From positions 121,719 through 185,718 of the forward strand of contig MKTD01000018.1 of NCBI GenBank assembly GCA_001898165.1: a stretch of 64,000 nucleotides of DNA, given 5' to 3'. Below, piece after piece: positions 27,517 through 37,106 of this stretch (positions are counted from its first letter, which is position 1; each line of letters opens with the position of its first letter). The notes below the pieces were generated by a model. That model saw only the letters and a program-made list of their open reading frames with translations. It had not been told where the DNA came from and did no database searches. Source of the DNA: Bacteroidia bacterium 43-41. GTDB taxonomy: Bacteria > Bacteroidota > Bacteroidia > Bacteroidales > Dysgonomonadaceae. The position numbers and the translations under genes are program-made.

Positions 27517-29889
27517 ATGGATTTAGAAGAACAGAAACCGACAGATGATTTTATCCGGATCCAGGATCTGATACACATAATTGTCTCCAAATGGTACTGG
27601 TTTATGCTGAGTTTATTGATCGCGATAGCCTTGGTGGCCATTTATCTGTTGGTAACTCCGCCGATATACACCCGTAGCGCCTCCATACTGATCAAAGATA
27701 ACTCCAAGAGCGGGGTACCCGCCGGGAATATGGCAGAATTTGAAGATATAGGTATTTTCAGGTCCAATACCAACGTCAATAACGAGTTGATCACACTAAA
27801 ATCGCCTTCCCTGATGGAAGAGGTGGTTGCCCGGCTGGATCTGGATAAGAGATACATTGTCCGGCAAGGCCTGAGGAAGGTCGATCTGTATAAGGAGTCT
27901 CCGGTGTTGGTGACCCTGAGGGATCCCGGCGATCATTCCCTGGAGTTCGATATAGTGCTGTTGCCTCAGGGAAAAGTCCGGTTATTCAATTTTGTCCGCT
28001 CCGGGAAAGCTTTCACCGAAGTGACAGAGGGCGACCTGTCCGATACCATCTCCACTCCCGCAGGGGTTCTGATGGTTACTCCTATCTTGCATAACAGGGA
28101 TCGGGACAATAGTGAAGTACACTTTGTAAAAAGCAACAGTCAAAGTGTGGTCAACGGATACTCGAATGCTCTTCAGGCCGTATTGGGCAGTAAAGACGCC
28201 ACAGTGATCAACTTGAGTATCAAGGACCAATCTCCACGGCGGGCGGAGGATATCCTCAACACCCTGGTTGCCGTGTACAATGAGAAATGGATGAACGATA
28301 AAAATCAGATCGCCGTCAGCACCTCGCGGTTTATCGGCGAGAGGCTCAAGGTGATCGAGAGCGAACTGGGAAGTGTGGATGAGGATATATCCAGTTATAA
28401 AAGCGAGCATATACTGCCGGATGTAGGCGCGGTATCGGGTATGTACCTGTCTGAATATGCCGGAAGCAGGAAGGAGTTGTTGGATCTGAACAACCGCCTC
28501 TCCATCATGGAGTATATCCGCAGGAACCTGAGCGATGAGCCCGGTAACCGGTTGTTACCCGTCAATTCGGGCATTGACAATGCCAACCTGGAGGGACAGA
28601 TCAGTGAATACAATGCTTTGTTGTTGCGTCGGAACAATCTGCTGGCCAACAGCAGTGAGAAGAATCCGCTGGTTATCGACATGAGCCAGTCCTTGGCCGA
28701 GATGGGGCAGGTGATCGTCCGTTCCGTTGACAACCTGATTTCGTCGCTGCAGACGCAGATCAATAATGTAAAGAAACAGGAAGCGCGTGTTACGGGGCAG
28801 ATCGCCTCCAATCCCGACCAGGCAAGGTACCTGCTTTCGGTAGAGCGGCAACAGAAAGTAAAGGAGGCGTTGTATCTGTACCTGTTGCAGAAACGGGAGG
28901 AGAACGAACTTTCGCAGGCTTTTACGGCGTACAATACCCGCATCATCACCCCGCCGCACGGGTCGCTCAGCCCGACGGAACCCCGGCGGGCGTTTCTCCT
29001 GCTGGTTGCGTTACTTGCCGGCACCTTGCTTCCGCTGCTCTTTTTTGTAGCGAAGGAGAGGTCGGATACCACGGTGCGGGGGCGTAAAGACCTGGAAGGG
29101 ATGACTGTTCCGTTTATCGGAGAAATACCGTTGTACCGCAAGCGAAAGAGAAAGTTTTCGTGGGAAAAATGGGATACGCCGGCCATCGTAGTCAAGGAAA
29201 AGAAGCGCAACGTGATCAATGAAGCTTTCCGGGTCGTACGCACCAACCTCGAATTTATGACAAAAAAGGAGAGCAATGCCAAAGTGATCATGCTGACTTC
29301 CTTGAATCCTTATAGCGGGAAAACGTTTATCACCATGAACCTTGCCGCCGGTTTCGCCATAAAGGGGAAAAAGGTGCTGGCCATCGATTTGGATATGCGC
29401 AGGGCATTGTTAAGCGCCTATGTTGAACATTCCGGAACCGGTATCGCCGATTATCTCGGGCACCAGACCGAAGAGTGGAGACCTGCCGTTGTAAAGGGAA
29501 AAAACAGCGGCGAACCGGATATTCTTCCGGTGGGCACCATCCCTCCCAATCCCGCCGAGTTGTTGTTCGACGAGCGGTTGGAACAGATGCTGGAGGAATT
29601 GCGTACGGAATACGACTATATTTTTATCGATTGCCCGCCGGTGGAGATTGTGGCCGATACCTCCATCATCAATAAATTAACGGACATGACCCTCTTTATA
29701 ATCCGGGTGGGATTGTTAGACCGCAGCCTGCTTGCTGAAATAGAGAACTTTTATACCTCTCGGAAATTAGGGAATATGTCGTTGATCCTGAATGGGACCA
29801 TCCCGGCGAATGCCCGGTACGGTTATTACCGCTACGGCTATCGTTACGGGTATGCGTACGGAAAAAATTATATCAGTGAAGAGGAGTGA
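27517..29889 (+). CDS. wzc: Wzc-type tyrosine autokinase and chain-length regulator
   Basis: Inner-membrane co-polymerase that controls polysaccharide length and export. The 790-residue protein has two membrane helices (about 30-50 and 490-512) flanking a periplasmic Wzz domain with long coiled-coils. A cytoplasmic BY-kinase domain follows, with Walker A at about residue 600 (NPYSGKTFITMN), Walker A' (VLAIDLDMRR) and Walker B (YIFIDCPP). The C-terminal tail (about residues 768-785) alternates Tyr with Gly or Arg and holds the autophosphorylation cluster. Its cognate phosphatase gene overlaps or directly follows. Confidence 0.95.
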   Translation: MDLEEQKPTDDFIRIQDLIHIIVSKWYWFMLSLLIAIALVAIYLLVTPPIYTRSASILIKDNSKSGVPAGNMAEFEDIGIFRSNTNVNNELITLKSPSLMEEVVARLDLDKRYIVRQGLRKVDLYKESPVLVTLRDPGDHSLEFDIVLLPQGKVRLFNFVRSGKAFTEVTEGDLSDTISTPAGVLMVTPILHNRDRDNSEVHFVKSNSQSVVNGYSNALQAVLGSKDATVINLSIKDQSPRRAEDILNTLVAVYNEKWMNDKNQIAVSTSRFIGERLKVIESELGSVDEDISSYKSEHILPDVGAVSGMYLSEYAGSRKELLDLNNRLSIMEYIRRNLSDEPGNRLLPVNSGIDNANLEGQISEYNALLLRRNNLLANSSEKNPLVIDMSQSLAEMGQVIVRSVDNLISSLQTQINNVKKQEARVTGQIASNPDQARYLLSVERQQKVKEALYLYLLQKREENELSQAFTAYNTRIITPPHGSLSPTEPRRAFLLLVALLAGTLLPLLFFVAKERSDTTVRGRKDLEGMTVPFIGEIPLYRKRKRKFSWEKWDTPAIVVKEKKRNVINEAFRVVRTNLEFMTKKESNAKVIMLTSLNPYSGKTFITMNLAAGFAIKGKKVLAIDLDMRRALLSAYVEHSGTGIADYLGHQTEEWRPAVVKGKNSGEPDILPVGTIPPNPAELLFDERLEQMLEELRTEYDYIFIDCPPVEIVADTSIINKLTDMTLFIIRVGLLDRSLLAEIENFYTSRKLGNMSLILNGTIPANARYGYYRYGYRYGYAYGKNYISEEE

Positions 29890-29894
29890 GGTTT

Positions 29895-30665
29895 ATGTGG
29901 CCCTTTTCAAAACGTTCTTTATTGGCCGATAGCCATATCCTGAACGGGTTTACCGATTACCACACCCATTTGCTTCCCGGAGTGGATGACGGTGTCCTCA
30001 CTCTGGAAGAGGCGTTGGAAGCGCTATACGGCCTGGAGCGGTACGGGGTGAAAAGCGTGTGGCTTACGCCCCATATCATGGAGGAGATACCCAACACTAC
30101 GCTACACCTGCAGGCCCGGTTCCGGGAGTTAAAAGCTGTCTACAGGGGCACGATAGAACTTCATCTGGCAGCGGAATATATGATGGACAATCTTTTCGAG
30201 GTAAGGTTGGCGGAGAACGACCTGCTTCCGCTGAGAGGCAACTACCTGTTGGTGGAGACCTCCTGCTTCAATCCTCCCATGGATATGGACAACATCTTGG
30301 AGCGTATTGTGGAACGCGGATATTTTCCCGTGCTGGCGCACCCGGAGCGGTATGTCTATCTGACGATGAACGATTTTTACCGGTTAAAAACTATCAGGGT
30401 ACAGTTTCAGTTGAACCTCCCGTCCATCGCCGGAGTGTATGGAAGGACCGTCCGGATTACAGCCGAAAAACTCCTTCAGAAGAACCTGTATGACTTTATC
30501 GGCAGCGACATGCACTCGCTGAGCCATTTCCGGCATGTAGTCCATACAAAGGCCGGCATAAAGCATATCCGGCGTTTGAGGGTATTGGCCATACTTCAGC
30601 AATACGATCCGGCATACAATAATCCACCTGTGCAAAGGGATGAAACAAACAAACATGATAAGTAA
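29895..30665 (+). CDS. CpsB/CapC-type tyrosine-protein phosphatase (PHP family)
   Basis: Manganese-dependent phosphatase that would dephosphorylate the tyrosine tail of Wzc. The 256-residue protein shows the PHP motifs TDYHTHLLPGVDDG, WLTPHIM, LVETSCF, LAHPERY and IGSDMHS. ATG 29895 (MWPFSKRSLL) is chosen. The GTG at 29886 overlapping the wzc stop is also in frame. This is the PHP class typical of Firmicutes and Bacteroidota, not the low-molecular-weight Wzb class of E. coli. It overlaps the next gene by 11 to 26 bp, depending on that gene's start. Confidence 0.92.
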   Translation: MWPFSKRSLLADSHILNGFTDYHTHLLPGVDDGVLTLEEALEALYGLERYGVKSVWLTPHIMEEIPNTTLHLQARFRELKAVYRGTIELHLAAEYMMDNLFEVRLAENDLLPLRGNYLLVETSCFNPPMDMDNILERIVERGYFPVLAHPERYVYLTMNDFYRLKTIRVQFQLNLPSIAGVYGRTVRITAEKLLQKNLYDFIGSDMHSLSHFRHVVHTKAGIKHIRRLRVLAILQQYDPAYNNPPVQRDETNKHDK

Positions 30666-31629
30666 TAAAACCATTTTAGTAACCGGAGGAGCCGGCTTTA
30701 TCGGTTCCAACTTAGTGGAGGCACTTCTGGCATCAGGAAACAGGGTGATAGGCCTTGATAACTTTTCCACGGGAAAACGGGAGAATATTCGGCCTTATTT
30801 GGACAATCCCCGTTTTATATTAATAGAAGGTGATATCCGGAATATGGATGATTGCCGCAAAGCCGTGGAAGAAGCGGATTATGTGCTTCATCAGGCGGCC
30901 TTGGGTTCCGTGCCCCGCTCCGTCAAAGACCCTGTCACGACCAACGAAGTCAATGTGTCGGGATTTTTGAATATGTTGATGTCTGCCCGCGATGCTAAGG
31001 TGAAGCGCTTTATTTATGCCGCCAGCTCATCCACTTACGGAGATTCGGAATCGTTGCCTAAAGCGGAGGGGGTGATCGGCAAGCCTTTGTCCCCCTATGC
31101 CGTAACAAAGTATGTAAACGAGCTCTACGCCGATGTCTTCTCCAAAACTTACGGGATGGAGTGTATCGGACTGCGTTATTTCAACGTGTTTGGCAGGCGC
31201 CAAGACCCTGAAGGAGCCTATGCCGCGGTTATCCCCCGATTTATGACGCAGTTGATGAGGCATCAACCGCCCGTCATCAACGGCGACGGCGAATACAGCC
31301 GTGACTTTACCTATATCGACAACGTGGTCCGGATGAATCTCCTCGCTTTGGAGACAGAAAACCCCAATGCATTGAATCAGGTATATAATACTGCTTACGG
31401 AGAGCAAACGACCCTCAATCAATTGGTGGCTTATCTGAGAGAATATCTCGGCGGGTTCGATCCCGAAATCCGGCATATCGAACCCGTTTACGGTCCCAAC
31501 CGGGCGGGAGATATTCCTCATTCTTTGGCGAATATCGATAAAGCAAAACGGTTGTTAGGCTACAACCCGCAATACAATGTGCGCGACGGGCTGAAAGAAG
31601 CCGTAAAGTGGTATTGGGAAAACTTATAA
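30640..31629 (+). CDS. UDP-N-acetylhexosamine 4-epimerase (TviC/WbpP-like)
   Basis: An extended short-chain dehydrogenase of 329 residues. It has the NAD-binding [30 protein letters not shown]-like [11 protein letters not shown], catalytic Ser region YAASSSTYG and YxxxK in [11 protein letters not shown], then [12 protein letters not shown]. These fit the WbpP/TviC group that interconverts UDP-GlcNAc or UDP-GlcNAcA with the galacto form. The next gene is a UDP-HexNAc dehydrogenase, so together they would make a UDP-HexNAc uronic acid such as UDP-GalNAcA. Start 30640 or 30655 ([12 protein letters not shown]), both overlapping the upstream gene. Confidence 0.9.
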   Translation: MKQTNMISNKTILVTGGAGFIGSNLVEALLASGNRVIGLDNFSTGKRENIRPYLDNPRFILIEGDIRNMDDCRKAVEEADYVLHQAALGSVPRSVKDPVTTNEVNVSGFLNMLMSARDAKVKRFIYAASSSTYGDSESLPKAEGVIGKPLSPYAVTKYVNELYADVFSKTYGMECIGLRYFNVFGRRQDPEGAYAAVIPRFMTQLMRHQPPVINGDGEYSRDFTYIDNVVRMNLLALETENPNALNQVYNTAYGEQTTLNQLVAYLREYLGGFDPEIRHIEPVYGPNRAGDIPHSLANIDKAKRLLGYNPQYNVRDGLKEAVKWYWENL

Positions 31630-31640
31630 AACTCCATAGA

Positions 31641-32909
31641 ATGGATCAGGAAACAAAAATCGCCGTGATTGGCCTCGGATATGTAGGATTGCCTTTGGCC
31701 AGATTGTTTGCCACCAAGTATCCCGTTGTAGGGTTCGATCTCAGTCAGGCACGAGTAAACGAACTGATGAGCGGGCACGACAGCACGTTGGAAATATCCG
31801 ATGAACTGTTGCAGTCCGCCTTAGAAAACGGCCTCACCTGTACAACCGATATCGAAATGATTCGTCGCTGCAATTTTTATATCGTAGCCGTCCCCACGCC
31901 CGTAGATAGGAATAATGACCCCGACCTTCGCCCTCTGGTCGGCGCCAGTGAAACCGTAGGCAAAGTCATCTCCAAAGGCGATATCGTGGTATATGAATCC
32001 ACCGTCTACCCCGGAGTAACCGAAGATGAATGTCTCCCTGTGGTGGAAAAAGTAAGCGGTTTAAAATACAACGAAGATTTCTTTGCCGGCTACAGTCCCG
32101 AACGGATCAATCCCGGCGACAAAGAACACACCGTGGAGAAAATCAGGAAAGTTACCTCCGGCAGTACACCCGAGATCGGCAAGATTGTAAATGAGGTCTA
32201 TGCTTCGGTAATCACCGCCGGCACTCATCTGGCGCCTACCATCAAGGTAGCCGAAGCCGCCAAGGTGATCGAAAACTCCCAGCGCGACATCAATATAGCT
32301 TTCGTGAACGAGTTAGCCAAGATTTTTAACCGAATGGGTATCGACACTCGGGACGTACTGGATGCAGCGGCTACCAAATGGAACTTTCTTCCTTTCAAAC
32401 CGGGATTAGTGGGCGGACACTGTATTGGAGTAGATCCCTATTACCTTGCCCAAGCGGCACAACGATATGGGTATAATCCCGAAATCATCCTGGCCGGCCG
32501 CCGCATGAACGACAGCATGGGCGAGTATGTAGCCGATCAGGTAGTAAAGCTTATGCTCAGGAAAGGCATTCAGGTATTGGGCTCCAAAATACTGGTATTG
32601 GGATTCACCTTCAAGGAAAACTGTCCCGATGTACGCAATACCAAAGTGATAGATATCGTTCGTACACTGGAAGAGTACAAGGCCAATGTTACCATTCACG
32701 ATCCCTGGGCAAATCCTTCTATAGCAAAACATGAATATGACGTGGAACTCCATAATGAACTCCCTGAAGATGTGTTTGATGCTGTGATATTAGCCGTAGC
32801 ACACGATAAGTTCAAAGAATTAGATGTTCAAGAGATTACAAATGGACGTAGCGTAGTGTATGATGTGAAAAATGTGTTAAAATCTGATATCATTGACGGA
32901 AATTTATAA
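31641..32909 (+). CDS. UDP-N-acetyl-hexosamine 6-dehydrogenase (TviB/WbpO-like)
   Basis: Oxidises the C6 of UDP-HexNAc to a uronic acid in two NAD-dependent steps. The 422-residue protein has [28 protein letters not shown], the substrate-binding region [29 protein letters not shown] with the catalytic Lys, [12 protein letters not shown] with the catalytic Cys, and [16 protein letters not shown]. These motifs place it in the Vi-antigen and WbpO/WecC group, not with UDP-glucose dehydrogenase. ATG 31641 ([11 protein letters not shown]) is preferred over the upstream GTG at 31608. Together with the upstream epimerase it should provide UDP-GalNAcA. Confidence 0.92.
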   Translation: MDQETKIAVIGLGYVGLPLARLFATKYPVVGFDLSQARVNELMSGHDSTLEISDELLQSALENGLTCTTDIEMIRRCNFYIVAVPTPVDRNNDPDLRPLVGASETVGKVISKGDIVVYESTVYPGVTEDECLPVVEKVSGLKYNEDFFAGYSPERINPGDKEHTVEKIRKVTSGSTPEIGKIVNEVYASVITAGTHLAPTIKVAEAAKVIENSQRDINIAFVNELAKIFNRMGIDTRDVLDAAATKWNFLPFKPGLVGGHCIGVDPYYLAQAAQRYGYNPEIILAGRRMNDSMGEYVADQVVKLMLRKGIQVLGSKILVLGFTFKENCPDVRNTKVIDIVRTLEEYKANVTIHDPWANPSIAKHEYDVELHNELPEDVFDAVILAVAHDKFKELDVQEITNGRSVVYDVKNVLKSDIIDGNL

Positions 32910-32924
32910 AACAAGTAACAGACC

Positions 32925-33950
32925 ATGCTAGATTTAAACGGAAAAAGCATCCTTATAACCGGCGGTACCGGCTCTTTGGGCAAAGCATTAACCAAAACTA
33001 TTTTTGAGAAATGGCCAAATGTTAAAAGATTGGTCATCTATTCACGGGATGAGCAGAAACAGTATGTAATGGATCAGGAGTATCCCCATTCAAAGTTTCC
33101 TGCAATCCGCTTCTTTGTTGGTGATATAAGAGACAAAGAACGGCTTACCAGGGCATTGAATGACATTGAGTATGTAATTCATGCTGCCGCGATGAAACAT
33201 GTCCATATTGCAGAATATAATCCCGATGAATGCGTAAAAACCAATATTGGTGGAGCAATGAATGTTATAGATGCCTGTTTGGCGACCAATGTAAAAAGTG
33301 TGGTTGCACTTTCCACAGACAAGGCTTGTGCTCCAATCAACCTTTACGGTGCAACAAAGCTTGCTTCCGATAAATTGTTTGTAGCGGCTAACAATATCAA
33401 AGGTAATAATCCCATAAAATTTTCAGTCGTAAGGTATGGAAATGTGATGGGATCCAACGGATCAGTAATACCATTTTTTATCAAGAAAAAGAAAGAAGGG
33501 AAAGGCATTATCCCAATCACAGAACCAAGTATGACAAGATTTAACATCCCAATTCAGGGTGGTGTGGATATGGTACTGTATGCACTGGAACATGCCTGGG
33601 GAGGCGAGATATTCATTCCCAAAATACCTTCGTATCGTATATTGGAACTTGCGGAAGCTATTGCTCCCGAGTGTGAGCATAAGGTTGTCGGGATACGGCC
33701 AGGAGAAAAAATTCATGAAGAGATGATCACATCCTCCGATTCATCCCACACTTATGACCTAGGGACATATTATACGATACTTCCCCAACGACCTGTATGG
33801 AAATTAGATGACTATATCACACATTTCAATGCAAAAAAAGTGCCCGATGGATTCAGTTATAATTCCGGGGAAAATAATCAATGGGAAACCCCGGAGACAC
33901 TACGTGAAAAAATCAAAGAACATGTCGATCCAAATTTTAGTGTAAAATGA
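32925..33950 (+). CDS. pseB: UDP-GlcNAc 4,6-dehydratase (inverting), pseudaminic acid pathway
   Basis: First enzyme of CMP-pseudaminic acid synthesis. It converts UDP-GlcNAc to the 4-keto-6-deoxy-L-arabino sugar. The 341-residue SDR protein has ITGGTGSLGKALTK, HAAAMKHVHIAEYNPDEC, the catalytic STDKACAPINLYGATKLASD and RYGNVMGSNGSVIPFF, all PseB/FlaA1 signatures. It overlaps pseC by ATGA. The order pseB, pseC, pseF, inserted genes, pseG, pseI is compact and all on one strand, so it is one pathway unit. Confidence in the specific function is high because the other four enzymes follow. Confidence 0.95.
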   Translation: MLDLNGKSILITGGTGSLGKALTKTIFEKWPNVKRLVIYSRDEQKQYVMDQEYPHSKFPAIRFFVGDIRDKERLTRALNDIEYVIHAAAMKHVHIAEYNPDECVKTNIGGAMNVIDACLATNVKSVVALSTDKACAPINLYGATKLASDKLFVAANNIKGNNPIKFSVVRYGNVMGSNGSVIPFFIKKKKEGKGIIPITEPSMTRFNIPIQGGVDMVLYALEHAWGGEIFIPKIPSYRILELAEAIAPECEHKVVGIRPGEKIHEEMITSSDSSHTYDLGTYYTILPQRPVWKLDDYITHFNAKKVPDGFSYNSGENNQWETPETLREKIKEHVDPNFSVK

Positions 33951-35152
33951 TACAAAATCCAATTCCATACGGCCGCCAGCATATTACTAAAGAGGACATT
34001 GTTGCTGTAACTGAGGCCTTGCAATCCGATTATCTTACGCAAGGTCCTAGAATCGCCAAGTTTGAAAAAACTTTTGCCGAATATATCGGTTGCAAGTATG
34101 CCGTTGCGGTATCCAATGGAACAGCGGCACTGCATTTGTGTACAATGGCACTTAATGTAAAATCTGGCGAAAAGGTCATTACGACGCCGATTACTTTTGT
34201 AGCATCTGCCAATTGTGTTCGGTATTGCGGTGGAGAAGTTGTGTTTGCTGACATTAACCCTAAAACTTACCTGTTGGATATAAATTCGGTAAAAAAGTTA
34301 TTGGAAAGTTCTCCGAAAGGAACATATAAAGGAATTATTCCCGTGGACTTTGCCGGGAGGGCTGTAAATCTGGAAGAATTTAGAAAACTGGCCGATGAGT
34401 ATGGATTATGGATTATTGAAGATGCCTGCCATGCTCCAGGAGGGTATTTTGTAGATTCAAAAAAGCAAAAACAATTTTGTGGTAATGGCAATTACGCCGA
34501 TTTAGCTATTTTTTCTTTTCATCCGGTCAAGCATATTGCGTGTGGAGAAGGTGGCATGATTACAACAAATAATGAAGCATTATACAAAAAATTAATGTTA
34601 TTTCGCACCCATGGAATTACAAAAGGTGATAGCGCCTACCCTTATAAAAATTCCATTGAATTTGCAAACGGTGGCTATAAGGAGGAAACAGAATATCCCG
34701 GCTGGTATATGGAGATGCAGCAATTGGGTTATAATTATCGTCTTACCGATTTCCAGGCGGCTTTAGGAACAAGCCAGCTGAAAAGAGTCGATGAGGGATT
34801 GGTTCGCAGGCGGGAGATTGCCCGAATTTATAACGAGGCGTTCAGCGGTAAACCATATATTTTAGGACAGTCGGGAAATATAGAAGGGCATGCATATCAT
34901 TTATATATTCTGGAAGTAGCCGATCGGTTGAACCTATATCGATATTTGCGTAAAAACAATGTTTTTGCACAAATACATTACATACCGTCCCATTTGATGC
35001 CATATTATCGTCAGTTTGGCTGGAAAGAAGGGGATATGCCCTATGCAGAGAATTATTACAAACATTGTATCAGTTTACCGATGTTTCCCACTTTGACCGA
35101 AGAAGAACAAGCGCATGTAATAAAAACAATAGAGAATTATTATTCCAAATGA
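33947..35152 (+). CDS. pseC: UDP-4-amino-4,6-dideoxy-L-AltNAc transaminase
   Basis: PLP-dependent DegT-family aminotransferase that adds the 4-amino group to the PseB product. The 401-residue protein shows PYGRQHITKEDI, GCKYAVAVSNGTAALHLC, VDFAGRAVNLEE, IEDACHAPGGY and the PLP lysine in FSFHPVKHIACGEGGMI, followed by GYNYRLTDFQAALG. Length and motifs match PseC. The 4-bp overlaps on both sides suggest translational coupling. Confidence 0.95.
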   Translation: MIQNPIPYGRQHITKEDIVAVTEALQSDYLTQGPRIAKFEKTFAEYIGCKYAVAVSNGTAALHLCTMALNVKSGEKVITTPITFVASANCVRYCGGEVVFADINPKTYLLDINSVKKLLESSPKGTYKGIIPVDFAGRAVNLEEFRKLADEYGLWIIEDACHAPGGYFVDSKKQKQFCGNGNYADLAIFSFHPVKHIACGEGGMITTNNEALYKKLMLFRTHGITKGDSAYPYKNSIEFANGGYKEETEYPGWYMEMQQLGYNYRLTDFQAALGTSQLKRVDEGLVRRREIARIYNEAFSGKPYILGQSGNIEGHAYHLYILEVADRLNLYRYLRKNNVFAQIHYIPSHLMPYYRQFGWKEGDMPYAENYYKHCISLPMFPTLTEEEQAHVIKTIENYYSK

Positions 35153-35823
35153 AAAACTTAGCCATTATTCCTGCTCGTGGTGGAAGCAAAAGGATACCGA
35201 AAAAGAATATCAGGGATTTTCTGGGCAAACCTATTATTGCTTATTCAATCGAAGCGGCAATTAAATCAAACTTGTTCGACGAGATAATGGTGTCAACCGA
35301 CGATAATGAGATTGCAGAAACTGCAAAAAAATACGGAGCGTCTGTCCCATTTATGAGGAGTACAAAAACGGCGGATGACACTTCTGGATTAGCTGATGTA
35401 ATCGAGGACGTCAAAAAGATGTATGCTTTAAAAAACATCGAATTCGAGAATATTTGCTGTATTCTCGCTACATCTCCCTTAACTTCTAAAGAAATTTTAC
35501 AAGTGGGTCTAACAGAATTGATAAGTAAAAATGCGGATTCGGTACGTCCGGTCGTCCGGTTCCCATACCCCATACAACGCTCGTTAAAAATGGACTCAGA
35601 TGGAGGCGTGAGTTTTTTTCATCCTGAATTTGCTCAGACACGTTCACAAGATTTGGAAACAGCCTTTCACGATGCGGGAATGTTTTATTGGATGAAAGCA
35701 GACAAAGGATTGAAAGGAAATAATAGATTCGGTTTTGAAATATCTGAAATGGAATGTCAGGATATTGACAATGAAACAGATTGGAAAATGGCCGAATTGA
35801 AGTTTAAACTTCAAAAAAGATAA
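35149..35823 (+). CDS. pseF: Pseudaminic acid cytidylyltransferase
   Basis: Activates pseudaminic acid with CTP to CMP-Pse, the donor for glycosyltransferases. The 224-residue protein has the nucleotide-binding IPARGGSKRIPKKNIRDF, VSTDDNEIAETAKKYGA, ATSPLT and the C-terminal metal-binding ECQDIDNETDWKMAELK. Start ATG 35149 overlaps the pseC stop (ATGA). The longer frame from 35065 lies inside pseC. The next gene starts at the base after its stop. Confidence 0.95.
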   Translation: MKNLAIIPARGGSKRIPKKNIRDFLGKPIIAYSIEAAIKSNLFDEIMVSTDDNEIAETAKKYGASVPFMRSTKTADDTSGLADVIEDVKKMYALKNIEFENICCILATSPLTSKEILQVGLTELISKNADSVRPVVRFPYPIQRSLKMDSDGGVSFFHPEFAQTRSQDLETAFHDAGMFYWMKADKGLKGNNRFGFEISEMECQDIDNETDWKMAELKFKLQKR

Positions 35824-36645
35824 ATGGATACTTATTTTTTTATCCCTGGAAATAAATTACTCAACGTAAATAAGATAAAAAACTTAGGAGTTGACGAAAT
35901 TATAATTGATTTGGAAGATGCAGTAAAGGCTTCTGACAGGGAGATAATTTTAGCTGAATTAATTTCCGGTAATGAAAACTATAAAGAATGTTACATCCGC
36001 ATTCCTCTATATGACACAACCGGAAAAATTGACAACAAATTATTGCTATCGGTACTTGGAAACGGATACAAAAAATTAGTTTTTCCGAAAGTTGCCTCAG
36101 CTGAAGATTTTACAATACTGTATGAGTCTTTTAAAAATTTCTCTCCAAAGATTATTTTATTTGTAGAGACTCCGCGTTTACTATTGGAAGCAAAAGACTT
36201 ATTGTTGGAATATGCAGAGTGCTTTTCAGGCATTGCCGTTGGAAGCCACGATTTTATGAATGTTGTGAGGGGAGTGCATTCTCTGAAGAACCTGGAATTT
36301 CTCCGTTTGCAAATACTTTATCTCGCTCGGATGATAAACGTCATGGCCATAGACATTGCCTCCATGGAGTTACAGGACACAAAAAGTATAATAGAAGAAA
36401 TAAAAGATGGCGCTCACAAAGGATTTGATGCTAAATTATTTATACATCCTAACCAAATTAAAACATTTAAAAGTATAGATCTATATTCACCTGAAGATCT
36501 TATCTGGGCACGCAAAGTAAGTAAAGCTTCGAAACAAGTACGAGGTAAAAAAGACGAATTTAACCCGGTTATTATTGATGGAAAAGTAATAGAGAAGCCA
36601 CATTTGAAACGTGCAGAAATAATTTTAAACTACTATAAAGAATGA
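35824..36645 (+). CDS. HpcH/HpaI (CitE-like) aldolase or CoA-ester lyase, first copy
   Basis: A 273-residue TIM-barrel protein of the HpcH/HpaI aldolase/citrate-lyase beta family. It starts YFFIPGNKLLNVNKI and contains the conserved IIDLEDAVKASDRE, VFPKVASAEDF, LFVETPRLLLEA, VGSHDFMNVVRG and the C-terminal KLFIHPNQIKTFK. Family members make or cleave C-C bonds of 3-hydroxyacyl-CoA esters or 2-keto acids. It does not belong to the standard Pse pathway. It sits directly after pseF with no gap, and is followed by a MaoC protein and a second family member, suggesting a dedicated acyl-group synthesis step. Function is inferred. Confidence 0.8.
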   Translation: MDTYFFIPGNKLLNVNKIKNLGVDEIIIDLEDAVKASDREIILAELISGNENYKECYIRIPLYDTTGKIDNKLLLSVLGNGYKKLVFPKVASAEDFTILYESFKNFSPKIILFVETPRLLLEAKDLLLEYAECFSGIAVGSHDFMNVVRGVHSLKNLEFLRLQILYLARMINVMAIDIASMELQDTKSIIEEIKDGAHKGFDAKLFIHPNQIKTFKSIDLYSPEDLIWARKVSKASKQVRGKKDEFNPVIIDGKVIEKPHLKRAEIILNYYKE

Positions 36646-37106
36646 ATGCGTCTAATTTAGGCAATTATTTTGAAGATTTTGAAACAGGCACAGTAATAGA
36701 ACATACGTTATCGAAAACTATTTTCGAGAGTGACAATAATTTTTTCAGTCTCCTGACCATGAACCATCATCCGGTTCATACTAATGCTGACTATGCAAGA
36801 CATCAGCAGCACGGACAAATATTGGTTGTTGGGACATTAGTTTTTAGTCTAGTTGTTGGAATGACAGTACCCGATATAAGCGGTAAGGCAATTGCTAACT
36901 TAGAGTATGAATCGATAAAACATCTAGGTCCTGTATTTGTGAATGATACAATTTATGCTCGGACAACAGTTCTTGCCAAAAAAGAGTCCCGGTCAAAAAA
37001 AGATAGAGGGGTTGTATTTGTAGAAACAATTGGATACAATCAGCACGGGCAAGATGTAATATGTTTTAGAAGAAAAGTATTAATACCTAAAAGACAACAT
37101 GAGTGA
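36642..37106 (+). CDS. MaoC-like hot-dog dehydratase/hydratase
   Basis: A 154-residue hot-dog-fold protein of the MaoC family, which hydrate or dehydrate acyl-CoA or acyl-ACP thioesters. It starts YFEDFETGTVIEHTLSKTIF and carries the hydratase-2-like segment FSLLTMNHHPVHTNADYA, with the catalytic Asn/His region, then GQILVVGTLVFSLVVGMTV. It overlaps both neighbours (4 and 8 bp). MaoC and CitE-like proteins co-occur in mesaconyl- or methylmalyl-CoA chemistry, so an acyl-CoA is the likely substrate. Its presence within a nonulosonic acid operon is unusual. Confidence 0.82.
   Translation: MNASNLGNYFEDFETGTVIEHTLSKTIFESDNNFFSLLTMNHHPVHTNADYARHQQHGQILVVGTLVFSLVVGMTVPDISGKAIANLEYESIKHLGPVFVNDTIYARTTVLAKKESRSKKDRGVVFVETIGYNQHGQDVICFRRKVLIPKRQHE

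Noticed and set aside
30129..30770. Minus-strand ORFs across the CpsB-type phosphatase gene
   Set aside because: They are shadows of the strongly conserved plus-strand PHP phosphatase.
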